Below are positions 44,645-52,626 of a stretch of DNA of 54,877 bases, in pieces. The stretch is from Mesorhizobium sp. 65-26 (GTDB taxonomy: Bacteria; Pseudomonadota; Alphaproteobacteria; Rhizobiales; Rhizobiaceae): NCBI GenBank assembly GCA_001899205.1, contig MKVL01000032.1, positions 1 to 54,877 of the forward strand, written 5' to 3'. The translations under genes were made by a program, and so were the position numbers. Each line of letters starts with the position of its first letter. Within the stretch, counting starts at the first letter, position 1. The notes beneath the pieces were generated by a model that worked only from the letters and a program-made list of their open reading frames with translations, searched no databases and was not told the origin of the DNA.

Positions 44645-46264
44645 ATGAAAGCCTGGGATGCGATCGTCATCGGCGGCGGCCACAATGGCCTGGTCAATGC
44701 CTGCTACCTGCAGCGCGCCGGGCTCGACGTGCTGGTTGTCGAGAAGAACGAATGGGTCGGCGGCGCCGCCACCAGCCGCGAACTGACACCGGGCTTCCTC
44801 TACTCCAACTGCTCCTATGTCTGCTCGCTGTTCCGGCCCGAGATCATGCGCGACCTGGAACTGCCCCGCTTCGGCCTGCAGGTGATCTCCTATGAAGGCG
44901 GCGCCGTGTTCACGCGCGACGGCGACTATCTCGCCAACTACCGCGACCACCACGCGCATCGCCGCGAATTCGCGCGCTTCTCCAGGCGCGACGCCGAGGC
45001 CTACGACCGCTATTCGCGCGACGTCACGCGGCAATGCCGCTTCATCCAGCCTCTGCTGATGCGCACCGCGCCCGACCCGACCAGCTTCAGGCCGCGCGAC
45101 CTCGGCGAGCTGCTCTATCTCGGCAGGAAGTTCGCCGGCCTGTCGGCCGAGGAGATGGCGCTGACCCTGCGCTTCTGGACGATGTCGATCTCCGATTTCC
45201 TCGACGAGTATTTCGAGACCGACGTCATCAAGGCGAACTTCGCGCTCTCCGGCATCATCGGCACCGCGCTCGGGCCGATGTCGCCCGGCACCGCCTATGT
45301 CCTGCTCCACCACTATATGGGCGAGGTCGACGGCTCGGTCGGCGCCTGGGGCTATGCGCGCGGCGGCATGGGCGCGGTGACCAGGGCGCTGGCCGCCTCC
45401 TTCAGGGCCTCCGGCGGCACCATCCGCACCGGCGCGGAAGTCGACCATGTGCTGGTCAGGAACGGCAAGGCAAGAGGCGTGGTGCTGGCCGGCGGCGAGG
45501 AGATTCCCGGCAAGCTCGTCGTCTCCAACGCCGACGTCAAGCGCACCTTCCTGAAGCTGGTCGAGGAGAAGGAACTGCCCGACATCTTCCTGCGCCGGGT
45601 CCGGAACTTCAAGATCCGCGGCTCGTCCGGCAAGGTCAACATCGCGCTCGACTCCTTGCCGGAATTTCCTGCCCTGCCGAAGGATTCGCCCGTCTATCGA
45701 GGTGACATGCATTTCACCGATTCCATGGAGCGTATGGAGCGCGCCTATGACGACTGGAAGGCCGGCCGCTGGTCCGCCGACCCTTTCCTCGACATGGTCA
45801 TCCCGACGACGCTCGACCCGACGATGGCGCCGCCGGGCAAGCACTTCATGAGCTGCTTCGTGCAGTACGCGCCACCCAAGGTGAACGGCCGCGACTGGAC
45901 GGATGCCGACCGCGACGGCTTCGCCGAAAGCGTGATCTCGCAGATCGCGGAATATTCACCAGGCTTCCGCGACCGCATCGTCCACATGGAGGTGCGCACG
46001 CCGCGCGAGCTCGAGGCGGAAGTCGGCCTCACCGAAGGCAACATCTTCCAGGGCGAACTCACCTTCGACCAGTTGCTGTTCAACCGCCCCGTACCCGGCT
46101 ACGCGCAATATCGCTCGCCGGTCGGCGGGCTCTATATGTGCGGCTCCTCCACCCATCCCGGAGGCGGCGTCATGGGCGCGCCGGGACGCAACGCCGCCGT
46201 AGAGATCCTTCGCGATCTCGCCAAGTCCACATCCCATATGAGCCCGGCCCATGACGTCATCTAG
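44645..46264 (+). CDS. CrtI/PYROXD2-like FAD oxidoreductase, paralogue 1
   Basis: 539 residues from the ATG at 44645; a GTG 27 bp upstream is an alternative. The FAD fold is MKAWDAIVIGGGHNGLVNAC with VEKNEWVGGAATSRELTPGF, and the C-terminal FAD segment is GGLYMCGSSTHPGGGVMGAPGRNAA, as in phytoene-dehydrogenase-like and human PYROXD2 proteins. No carotenoid genes adjoin. It would dehydrogenate or isomerise an intermediate. The reading frame overlaps the next gene by 14 bp, so the two are translationally coupled. Confidence 0.9.
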   Translation: MKAWDAIVIGGGHNGLVNACYLQRAGLDVLVVEKNEWVGGAATSRELTPGFLYSNCSYVCSLFRPEIMRDLELPRFGLQVISYEGGAVFTRDGDYLANYRDHHAHRREFARFSRRDAEAYDRYSRDVTRQCRFIQPLLMRTAPDPTSFRPRDLGELLYLGRKFAGLSAEEMALTLRFWTMSISDFLDEYFETDVIKANFALSGIIGTALGPMSPGTAYVLLHHYMGEVDGSVGAWGYARGGMGAVTRALAASFRASGGTIRTGAEVDHVLVRNGKARGVVLAGGEEIPGKLVVSNADVKRTFLKLVEEKELPDIFLRRVRNFKIRGSSGKVNIALDSLPEFPALPKDSPVYRGDMHFTDSMERMERAYDDWKAGRWSADPFLDMVIPTTLDPTMAPPGKHFMSCFVQYAPPKVNGRDWTDADRDGFAESVISQIAEYSPGFRDRIVHMEVRTPRELEAEVGLTEGNIFQGELTFDQLLFNRPVPGYAQYRSPVGGLYMCGSSTHPGGGVMGAPGRNAAVEILRDLAKSTSHMSPAHDVI

Positions 46265-47825
46265 CCCGACATGGGACGCCATCGTCATCGGCGGCGGCCA
46301 CAACGGCCTTGTCGCCGCGGCCACCCTGGCGAAATCGGGGCGCAAGGTTCTGCTTCTCGAAGCCGGCAGTGACCTCGGCGGTGCCGCGCGCACCGAGGAA
46401 TTCGCGCCGGGTTTCCGCGTCTCGGTGCTGGCGCATGTGCTCAACCGCCTGCATCCCGATGTCGTCAGGACGCTTGAGCTCGAACGCCACGGGCTCACCA
46501 TCGAACGCGGCGATTTCGCGCCGTCCGTCGCCTTGTCGAAGGACGGCGCGCTCGTCCTGCATGGCGCCTATGGCGAAGTGCTGACGGGGGCGGCCCCTTC
46601 CGAACAGTCGGCGTGGAAGGAGCTGCGCGCGCAGTTGCTGCGCTATGCCGGTATCCTGAAGCCGTTCCTCGCGCGCCGGCCGCCCGATCTCTCCGGCATG
46701 TCGATGGCCGAGATGGCGGGGCTCGGCCAGACCGCGCTCGCCCTGAAAAAGCTTGGCAAGGAAGACATGCGCGATTTCCTGCGCGTGCTTTTGATGAATG
46801 TCGCCGATCTGCTCGACGAACAACTCGCCGACGACAGGCTGAAGGGGCTGCTCGCCTTCGACGCGACGCTCGGCTCCCATCTCGGGCCGCGTTCGCCGAC
46901 ATCGCTGCTCGGCCTCTACTACCGGCTGGCGGGCGAGGCCGGCGGAGCCGCCGGCGCGCAGGTGATCCCGAGGGGCGGCATGGGCGCTGTCGCCGCCGCC
47001 ATCCGCGCCGCCGCCGACAAGGCCGGCGTCTCGATCCGCCCGGCTTCGGCCGTTGCCCGGATCATTGTCGAGAAGACCCGCGCCGTCGGTGTGACGCTGG
47101 CGGGCGGCGAGGAGCTGCGCGCGCGGGCGATCGTCTCGGCCATCAACCCCGCCACCACCTTCCTCGACCTCGTCGGCCCGAGCGAGGTCGACACCGGCTT
47201 CGTGCGCAAGGTGAGGAACATCCGCATGAAGGGCGACGCGGCGAAGTTGCACCTGGCGCTCGACCGGCCGCCGCAATTCACCGGCGTCGATGCGGTTGAC
47301 CACAAGGGACGGCTGGTGATCGCCCCCTCGCCCGACCATGTCGAGCGCGCCTTCAACCCGTCGAAATATGGCGAGTTCTCGCCCGAGCCGGTGATGGAGA
47401 TCACGCTGCCCAGCCTCACGGATGCCTCGCTCGCGCCGTCCGGCGCCTGCGTGCTCTCGGCGGTGGTGCAATACGCGCCCTACGCGCTGAAACAGGGCTG
47501 GACCGCCGGCAAGCCGCAATTCCTCGCGGCGATCATGGCGCAGCTCGAAACCCATGCCCCCGGCATCGGCTCGACCGTTCGCCATGCCGAGTTGCTGACG
47601 CCCGCCGACATCGAAGCACGCTACCGCGTGCCCGGTGGCCATTGGCACCATGGCGAGCTGCAGGCCGACCAGATGCTGATGTCGCGACCCGTGGCAGGCT
47701 GGGCTGGCTATGACACGCCGATCGAGGGCCTGTTTCTTGCCGGCGCCGGCTCGCATCCGGGCGGCGGCGTTTCCGGCGCGCCCGGCCTCAACGCGGCGCG
47801 ACGCATCATCGCGATGAAGGTATGA
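46251..47825 (+). CDS. CrtI/PYROXD2-like FAD oxidoreductase, paralogue 2
   Basis: 524 residues. It has the same N-terminal FAD fold (DAIVIGGGHNGLVAAATLAKSG, EAGSDLGGAARTEEFAPGF) and C-terminal GLFLAGAGSHPGGGVSGAPGLNAARR as its upstream neighbour, but the middle differs. Tandem, overlapping genes of this kind suggest a heterodimer or two consecutive oxidations. It overlaps the GcvT-like start by 4 bp. Confidence 0.9.
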   Translation: MTSSSPTWDAIVIGGGHNGLVAAATLAKSGRKVLLLEAGSDLGGAARTEEFAPGFRVSVLAHVLNRLHPDVVRTLELERHGLTIERGDFAPSVALSKDGALVLHGAYGEVLTGAAPSEQSAWKELRAQLLRYAGILKPFLARRPPDLSGMSMAEMAGLGQTALALKKLGKEDMRDFLRVLLMNVADLLDEQLADDRLKGLLAFDATLGSHLGPRSPTSLLGLYYRLAGEAGGAAGAQVIPRGGMGAVAAAIRAAADKAGVSIRPASAVARIIVEKTRAVGVTLAGGEELRARAIVSAINPATTFLDLVGPSEVDTGFVRKVRNIRMKGDAAKLHLALDRPPQFTGVDAVDHKGRLVIAPSPDHVERAFNPSKYGEFSPEPVMEITLPSLTDASLAPSGACVLSAVVQYAPYALKQGWTAGKPQFLAAIMAQLETHAPGIGSTVRHAELLTPADIEARYRVPGGHWHHGELQADQMLMSRPVAGWAGYDTPIEGLFLAGAGSHPGGGVSGAPGLNAARRIIAMKV

Positions 47826-49069
47826 CCATGATCCCGCAAAGCGCCGAAGCCGCACCCCAGGGCAATTCCCGCGCCGCCGCGCAATCGCATTTCCGCACGC
47901 TGCGCCCCGGCACGCCGTTCCAGCCACGCATCGACGCGCTGGCGCTGAAGAACGACTGGTACGACTGGGCAGGCTACCGCGCGCCGCATTCGCTGTGGGA
48001 CGAGGAGCTCGAGTATTTCGCCATACGCAGCCAGGCAGCGCTCTTCGACATCTCGCCGATGACCAAATACCGCATCGAGGGCCCGGACGCCGAAGCGTAT
48101 CTCGATCGGGTCACGCTGCGCGACGTGACCAGGCTGAAGCCGGGCCGCGTGCACTACACGGCGTGGTGCGACGACGAAGGCTTCGTTCTCGACGACGGCA
48201 CATTGTTCCGGCTGTCGCCGACTCGTTTCCGGCTCTGTTCGCAGGAGCGGCACCTTCCCTGGTTGCTCGACAGCGCCTTCCGGTTCGACGTCACGGTCGA
48301 GGAGGAGACGGAGGCCATCGCTGGCCTGGCGCTGCAGGGCCCGACCTCTTCCGCGATCCTGCGCGACGCGGGCTTTGCCGGCGTCGAACGGCTCAAGGTC
48401 TTCGATCTCGCCGCGTTCGACCATGACGGCGCCAGCGTTGTCATCTCGCGCACCGGCTTCACCGGCGATCTTGGCTACGAATTGTTCGTGCCGGCTGGAA
48501 AAGCGCTGGGCCTGTGGGACAGGCTGATGGTCGCGGGCGCGCCGCGCGGCATCCGCGCCATCGGCTACACCGCCTTGAACCGCGCGCGGCTGGAGGCTGG
48601 GCTGATCGTCGCCAATGCCGATTTCACGACATCGGAGCATGCCATCCGCGCCGATCGCACGCGCATGCCGGACGAGATCGGCCTCGGCTTCATGGTCGAT
48701 CCGGAAAAGGGCAATTTCAATGGCCGCCGCGCCATCCTCGAGGCACGCGCCGGCCGCAAGCTACGTCATGTCCTCGTCGGACTGGAGATCGAAGGCAACA
48801 TCCCCGCCGAACATGCCATCGTCTATCACAAGAAGAGCCAGGAGGTCGGCCTGGTGAGCGCGGCGATGTGGTCGCCCATGGCCAAGCGCAACATCGCGAT
48901 CGCCTCGCTGGCGCGCCCATATGGTGATACCATCGTGGACGACCTGTGGGTCGAGATCTACGCCATGCGCGAACTGCAGTACCAGAAGCTGATGAAACGG
49001 GCCAAGGTGGTGCCCCGGCCCTTCATCAAGCTCGACCGCCGCACCGCCAGCCCGCCGGCGGATTTCTGA
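47822..49069 (+). CDS. GcvT-like folate-dependent aminomethyltransferase
   Basis: 415 residues. The folate-binding GcvT fold is visible: an N-terminal YDWAGYRAPHSLWDEELEYFAIRSQAALFDISPM segment, AYLDRVTLRDV, a mid-protein SRTGFTGDLGYELFVP and C-terminal barrel (RKLRHVLVGLEIEGNIPAEHAI). Relatives transfer a one-carbon unit from an amine or sulfonium to tetrahydrofolate (glycine cleavage T protein, dimethylglycine/sarcosine enzymes, DmdA). It starts within the stop of the preceding FAD gene (ATGA). A role capturing the C1 unit released by demethylation is inferred. Confidence 0.9.
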   Translation: MTMIPQSAEAAPQGNSRAAAQSHFRTLRPGTPFQPRIDALALKNDWYDWAGYRAPHSLWDEELEYFAIRSQAALFDISPMTKYRIEGPDAEAYLDRVTLRDVTRLKPGRVHYTAWCDDEGFVLDDGTLFRLSPTRFRLCSQERHLPWLLDSAFRFDVTVEEETEAIAGLALQGPTSSAILRDAGFAGVERLKVFDLAAFDHDGASVVISRTGFTGDLGYELFVPAGKALGLWDRLMVAGAPRGIRAIGYTALNRARLEAGLIVANADFTTSEHAIRADRTRMPDEIGLGFMVDPEKGNFNGRRAILEARAGRKLRHVLVGLEIEGNIPAEHAIVYHKKSQEVGLVSAAMWSPMAKRNIAIASLARPYGDTIVDDLWVEIYAMRELQYQKLMKRAKVVPRPFIKLDRRTASPPADF

Positions 49070-49070
49070 G

Positions 49071-49331
49071 ATGGCCAGCGAAGCGGACGACAGGGAAGCC
49101 GAGGCGGAAGCCGCTGAGCAGTGGGGATTGATCAACACCCCGCTCGGCGAGAAATGGTCGGGCCGCACGCGCTATGCCGCCGCCATGTATTTCTACAAGC
49201 GTGACGAGATGAACGCGGAGACGCTGGAGGTCTACCGCATCTGCGCGCGGCTGGATAACGAGGACCCGCTGCCGATCATCCGCGACCGTGGCGTCGGCAA
49301 GGATTGGCTGAAGCGCATGGGCTACAGATAG
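49071..49331 (+). CDS. 86-residue conserved-looking small protein, unknown function
   Basis: 86 residues (MASEADDREAEAEAAEQWGL onward), starting one base after the GcvT-like stop and so clearly part of the operon. It is soluble, acidic at the N-terminus, and has AAMYFYKRDEMNAETLEVYRICARLDNEDPLP in the middle. I do not recognise a named family. Its strict coupling to a folate enzyme suggests a subunit or accessory. Confidence 0.75.
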   Translation: MASEADDREAEAEAAEQWGLINTPLGEKWSGRTRYAAAMYFYKRDEMNAETLEVYRICARLDNEDPLPIIRDRGVGKDWLKRMGYR

Positions 49332-49332
49332 C

Positions 49333-49356
49333 CACGCCGGCGACATCGCCGGCGTG
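49333..49356. terminator. Stem-loop at the end of the flavoprotein operon
   Basis: CACGCCGGCG and CGCCGGCGTG form a 10-bp stem with a 4-nt loop directly after the stop of the small gene. There is no T-run; it lies between convergent genes, so it may slow transcription from both sides. Confidence 0.55.
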
Positions 49357-49377
49357 ATGCTCCAGAGCGTTGAAGGC

Positions 49378-50055
49378 CTAGAACTTGTAATTCAGCCCGA
49401 TGCGGACAGCATCAAACTTGGCGTCCGACTTGAAGAAGCCGTTCGAAAGGCCTGTCCATCCCAGATCGACGTGCAGGTATTCCAGCTTGGCCGTCCAGTT
49501 CTGGTTGAACGCGTATTCGACGCCGCCGCCCGCCGTCCATCCAACGTTGGTGCTGCTTGCCTGGTAGGAGGAGGAATTATCGATCCCGGACTTCACATGG
49601 CCAACAGCCAGGCCCCCGGTACCGTAGACAAGGATATTGTCGAATGCGTAGCCGATCCTGCCGCGCACGGTAGAGTACCAGTCCACCTTCGTTACACAGG
49701 CACCGGATCCGCAGGTCCAGCTGCCACCGCCCGGTTCGCCAAGATTGCCCGGTCCGAAGCTCCCCTTGATTCCGGAGTAGGACAGGTCTGCTTCGATGCC
49801 CGCGACCCAGTTCTGATTGAACTGATAGTTGTAGCCAACCGTCACGCCGCCAATGAAGCCCTTGATGTCAAAGGGATTTGATTCGCCACCGTCATTGAAT
49901 TTGCTGTCACCCCAGCCATAGCCGGCGGTGAGGCCCACATAGCCACCTGACCAGTTGTATGTCGATGCCACCGGAAGCTCGGCCACCGCGTCGGCCGCGA
50001 ATGCGCTGCCGCCCGCGGCAAACAGGAAAGCGGTTGCCAGAAGAAGTGCTCTCAT
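49378..50055 (-). CDS. Outer-membrane beta-barrel protein (Omp25/31 type)
   Basis: 225 residues with a signal peptide (MRALLLATAFLFAAGGSAFAA) and a ribosome binding site AAGGGGC. The mature part is an eight-strand barrel: alternating aromatic/hydrophobic strands such as YNWSGGYVGLTAGYGWGDS, GVTVGYNYQFNQNWVAGIEA, WTAKLEYLHVDLG, ending in the C-terminal GLNYKF with a final Phe. Two Cys (WTCGSGACVTK) may form a disulfide in a loop. The role is structural, as in Brucella and rhizobial Omp25 homologues. Confidence 0.92.
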   Translation of the reverse strand: MRALLLATAFLFAAGGSAFAADAVAELPVASTYNWSGGYVGLTAGYGWGDSKFNDGGESNPFDIKGFIGGVTVGYNYQFNQNWVAGIEADLSYSGIKGSFGPGNLGEPGGGSWTCGSGACVTKVDWYSTVRGRIGYAFDNILVYGTGGLAVGHVKSGIDNSSSYQASSTNVGWTAGGGVEYAFNQNWTAKLEYLHVDLGWTGLSNGFFKSDAKFDAVRIGLNYKF

Positions 50056-50405
50056 CGCCGAAGCCCCTTTGTAGACAGCTCAGACAATAGGTTATGTCCG
50101 CTAAGGTTGTGAACCGCCCGCAACACCCCCATAAGAAGAATGCCACTTGATGTTGCTTCGCCGCCACAACGAAGGCGGGCGAAAACGTCGCCCGCCTTCA
50201 GACCTCGGATACCTCCGAAGCTCACCAGCGTGCTACCGCAAACCGCGGCGACAGCTGGAGCGCTCCCGTTGAAACGGAACCCTCAGAACCAATACATCTG
50301 ATTGTTTTTGCTGAATTTTTCAGGAGCCAAATGTCTCCATTTGGCTGCGAAATACTCAAGATGCGAGTCCTGATTGAAGCATCCTTCAGCATGCTGTCCG
50401 CCGGC
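50056..50405. other. Intergenic region with two hairpins
   Basis: About 350 bp with no gene. It holds the Omp promoter and two stem-loops: a 12-bp perfect stem GAAGGCGGGCGA / TCGCCCGCCTTC (50171-50199), and AGCCAAATG / CATTTGGCT (50325-50346). Neither has a T-run, so their role is unclear. Confidence 0.5.
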
Positions 50406-51464
50406 TCAGCCGATCGTCTTTTCCAGCATGCCGATCCAGTTCCGATAGGCGATCTTCTCGATCAACGCGGAACCGAAACCGCGCGCGGCGAAGGCATCGA
50501 TCAGCCTCGGCAGGCCGGCAACGTCGCCGATGGCAGCGGGGATCATGGCGCCGTCGAAATCCGAGCCGAGGCCGACACCGTCCTCGCCGAGCTTCTGCAG
50601 CAGCGACTCGACATGGCGCACCATGATGTCGAGGCTGGTATCGGCATTCATGCGGCCGTCCTCGCGCAGGAAGCCGGTGGCGAAGTTCAGCCCCACCATG
50701 CCGCCCGTGTCACGGATGGCGTCGAGCTGCCAGTCGATCAGGTTGCGCGAATGGCCGCAGATCGCGTGGACGTTGGAATGGGTGGCGACCAGCGGCGCGT
50801 CGCTGATCGCGGCAACGTCGCGGAACCCTTTCTCGTTGAGATGAGAAAGGTCGATCATGATCCGGAGCTGGTTGCAGGCCTTGACCAGAGCCTTGCCGGC
50901 TTCGGTGAGGCCAGGCCCGGTGTCGGGCGAAGAGGGAAAGCGGAACGGCACGCCATGGCCGAAGACATTCGGACGGCTCCATACGATGCCCAGCGAGCGC
51001 AGGCCAGCCGCGTACAGCACGTCGAGCATCGTAAGCTCGGGATCGATGGCCTCGGCGCCCTCGATATGAAAGACGGCGGCGAGCGAGCCCTTGGCCATGG
51101 CCGAACGCACGTCGGCGGCGCTGCGGCAGACGGTCAGCGCCGACGCCCGCTCCAGCCGGAACAGGATCGAGGCCATGGCGATGGTGGAGGTGAGCGCGTC
51201 GGCGCGCGGTACCTCGTTGGCCAACGGCTCGGTGTCGGTTGGCGACGTCGGCACGGCGCTGCGCTTCGACTTTTCGACCGGCGGCGGAAAGATGGCGAAC
51301 ATGCCGCCCGCGAATCCGCCCTGCCTGGCGCGCGGCAGGTCGATATGGCCGCCCCTTTGTCCCTCGATGAAGAGCTTTTCGACGTCCGCGTCCTTCGACT
51401 GGTACAGTCTCAACAACGTGTCGTTGTGCCCGTCGAAGACGGGAACGAGTTTGGAATCGCTCAT
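50406..51464 (-). CDS. Membrane dipeptidase (M19 family)
   Basis: 352 residues. The M19 zinc site begins with VFDGHNDTLLRLYQS; further landmarks are the IEGAEAIDPELTMLDVLYAAGLR helix, FPSSPDTGPGLTEAGKALVKACNQ, DLSHLNEKGFRDVAAISDAPLVATHSNVHAICGHSRN (zinc histidines) and GLGSDFDGAM. Relatives cleave dipeptides, beta-lactam ring amides and in some cases D-Ala-D-Ala. There is no signal peptide, so it is cytosolic here. The gene stands alone. Confidence 0.93.
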   Translation of the reverse strand: MSDSKLVPVFDGHNDTLLRLYQSKDADVEKLFIEGQRGGHIDLPRARQGGFAGGMFAIFPPPVEKSKRSAVPTSPTDTEPLANEVPRADALTSTIAMASILFRLERASALTVCRSAADVRSAMAKGSLAAVFHIEGAEAIDPELTMLDVLYAAGLRSLGIVWSRPNVFGHGVPFRFPSSPDTGPGLTEAGKALVKACNQLRIMIDLSHLNEKGFRDVAAISDAPLVATHSNVHAICGHSRNLIDWQLDAIRDTGGMVGLNFATGFLREDGRMNADTSLDIMVRHVESLLQKLGEDGVGLGSDFDGAMIPAAIGDVAGLPRLIDAFAARGFGSALIEKIAYRNWIGMLEKTIG

Positions 51465-51521
51465 CAGGAGTTCATTCGGCTCGAGAGTCGGCGGCTTTGC
51501 CTGTCTGTCTGCCTACTTAGA

Positions 51522-51563
51522 GCATTTCGCGCCTAAGTGGAATTCTTCGCCTGGCGCAAATGC
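51522..51563. repeat. Rhizobial intergenic inverted repeat
   Basis: GCATTTCGCGCC (51522-51533) and GGCGCAAATGC (51553-51563) form a stem around TAAGTGGAATTCTTC. TTAGAGCATTTCGCGCCTAA is a word I associate with dispersed rhizobial elements. It lies in the gap between the dipeptidase and GNAT genes. Confidence 0.5.
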
Positions 51564-51594
51564 CGGCAAAACATTACGGCCAAAACAAAGGGAT

Positions 51595-51628
51595 AAACGG
51601 CGGTCCCGGCACTGCGGGACCGCCGTTT
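51595..51628 (-). terminator. Terminator downstream of the small GNAT gene
   Basis: A 14-bp perfect stem (AAACGGCGGTCCCG paired with CGGGACCGCCGTTT) with a 6-nt loop, two bases beyond the GNAT stop. On the minus strand it is followed by ATCCCTTTGTTTT, a weak T-rich tail. Confidence 0.75.
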
Positions 51629-51630
51629 GG

Positions 51631-51930
51631 CTATTGCTTCAACACGTCGGCCCATTCCGGATGCCGGCGGAACTGGGCATTCGCGAAGGGACAGAGCGGG
51701 ATGATCTTCTTGCCCGCCGTCCGCGCATCCTCGACCGCGCGGGTCACCAGCCGCAGGCCGGCGCCCTGGCCACGAAAGGCGTCCGGCACCTCCGTGTGGT
51801 CGATGATGATCTGGTGCTCGCCGATCTTGGTGAACGTCATCTCCGCCACCGCGCCATCGGGCCCGCGCAGCAGATAGCGTCCCTTCGAGCCACGATCCTC
51901 GAGTTCGACCTCAGGCAATTGATCAGGCAT
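51631..51930 (-). CDS. Small GNAT-fold acetyltransferase (YjdJ type)
   Basis: 99 residues from an ATG with GGGAGC upstream. The minimal GNAT motif is HTEVPDAFRGQGAGLRLVTRAVEDARTAG, and the C-terminal CPFANAQFRRHPEWADVL is typical of the COG2388 group of one-domain acetyltransferases. The acceptor is unknown. It lies downstream of the esterase gene on the same strand and may be cotranscribed with it. Confidence 0.87.
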   Translation of the reverse strand: MPDQLPEVELEDRGSKGRYLLRGPDGAVAEMTFTKIGEHQIIIDHTEVPDAFRGQGAGLRLVTRAVEDARTAGKKIIPLCPFANAQFRRHPEWADVLKQ

Positions 51931-51944
51931 CTTTCATGCTCCCT

Positions 51945-51996
51945 GGAGCCATGATGCCGAAAAGTGCGAAGCGGTTTTCGGACAACATCATGCTCC
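51945..51996. repeat. Rhizobial intergenic palindrome, copy 2
   Basis: GGAGCCATGATG (51945-51956) and CATCATGCTCC (51986-51996) frame CCGAAAAGTGCGAAGCGG and TTTTCGGA, giving a long imperfect hairpin. This is the well-known CCGAAAAGTGN...GGTTTTCGG dispersed palindrome of rhizobia. Its right arm includes the esterase stop codon. Confidence 0.8.
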
Positions 51997-52620
51997 ATCT
52001 CCTTGATTGAGAGACGCGCCGGCGAGGAACCGTCGCGCCGCTTCGATTTCATTCGGCCGTACCTCGTGGCCGCCCTCGTGCCATTCCACTGTGACATCCG
52101 CGCCATCGGCGCGCAAATACGCCTCCAGCCGCGTCGTCATCACAGGCGGGCATATCGGGTCGCGCCTGCCGGCGGTGACCAGTATGCGCCGGCCGGCAAG
52201 GCTGCCCTGCACCCGTGGTTCGAACGGGATGAGCGGGTGCATCAGCACCGTCGCGTCGAACAGGTCGGGCGCCGCGAACACCAACGACGCCAGTATATTG
52301 GCACCGTTGGAGTAGCCTAGACCAAGCACAAGCGAGGGTTTCGACGCCTCGACATGCGCTCTGACGAAGCCTGCCATCTTGGCGGTCGCCCGCGCCAGGT
52401 CGTCCATGTCGTAGACGCCCTCACCGGTGCGGCGGAAGAAGCGCGCGGCGCCGTGCTCCGAAACATCGCCGCGCGGCGAGACGATCGTCGCCCCGGGCAC
52501 CAGTTCGCGCCCGAGCGAAAGCAACTGGCTCTCATCGCCGCCCGTGCCGTGGAAGAGGAAGAGCAGCGGGCTGCCCGGCGAACCGGGCAGCCCCTTGCTG
52601 ACGTAACTTTCCCTGCTCAT
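51988..52620 (-). CDS. Alpha/beta hydrolase, phospholipase/carboxylesterase type (MhqD-like)
   Basis: 210 residues. The nucleophile is the Ser in GLGYSNGAN, the oxyanion hole is FLFHGTGGDESQ, and D and H of the triad lie in TAGRRDPICP and EWHEGGHEV. The length and motifs fit the phospholipase/carboxylesterase family that contains MhqD. It starts 6 bp after the stop of a VOC dioxygenase gene, the pairing seen in quinone-response operons. The last residues and stop codon are provided by a palindromic repeat. Confidence 0.88.
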   Translation of the reverse strand: MSRESYVSKGLPGSPGSPLLFLFHGTGGDESQLLSLGRELVPGATIVSPRGDVSEHGAARFFRRTGEGVYDMDDLARATAKMAGFVRAHVEASKPSLVLGLGYSNGANILASLVFAAPDLFDATVLMHPLIPFEPRVQGSLAGRRILVTAGRRDPICPPVMTTRLEAYLRADGADVTVEWHEGGHEVRPNEIEAARRFLAGASLNQGDGA

Positions 52621-52626
52621 GGCGCC

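Noticed and set aside
50171-50199. Strong hairpin as a Rho-independent terminator
   Set aside because: There is no T-run on either strand and no gene end adjoins; kept only as a note within the intergenic feature.
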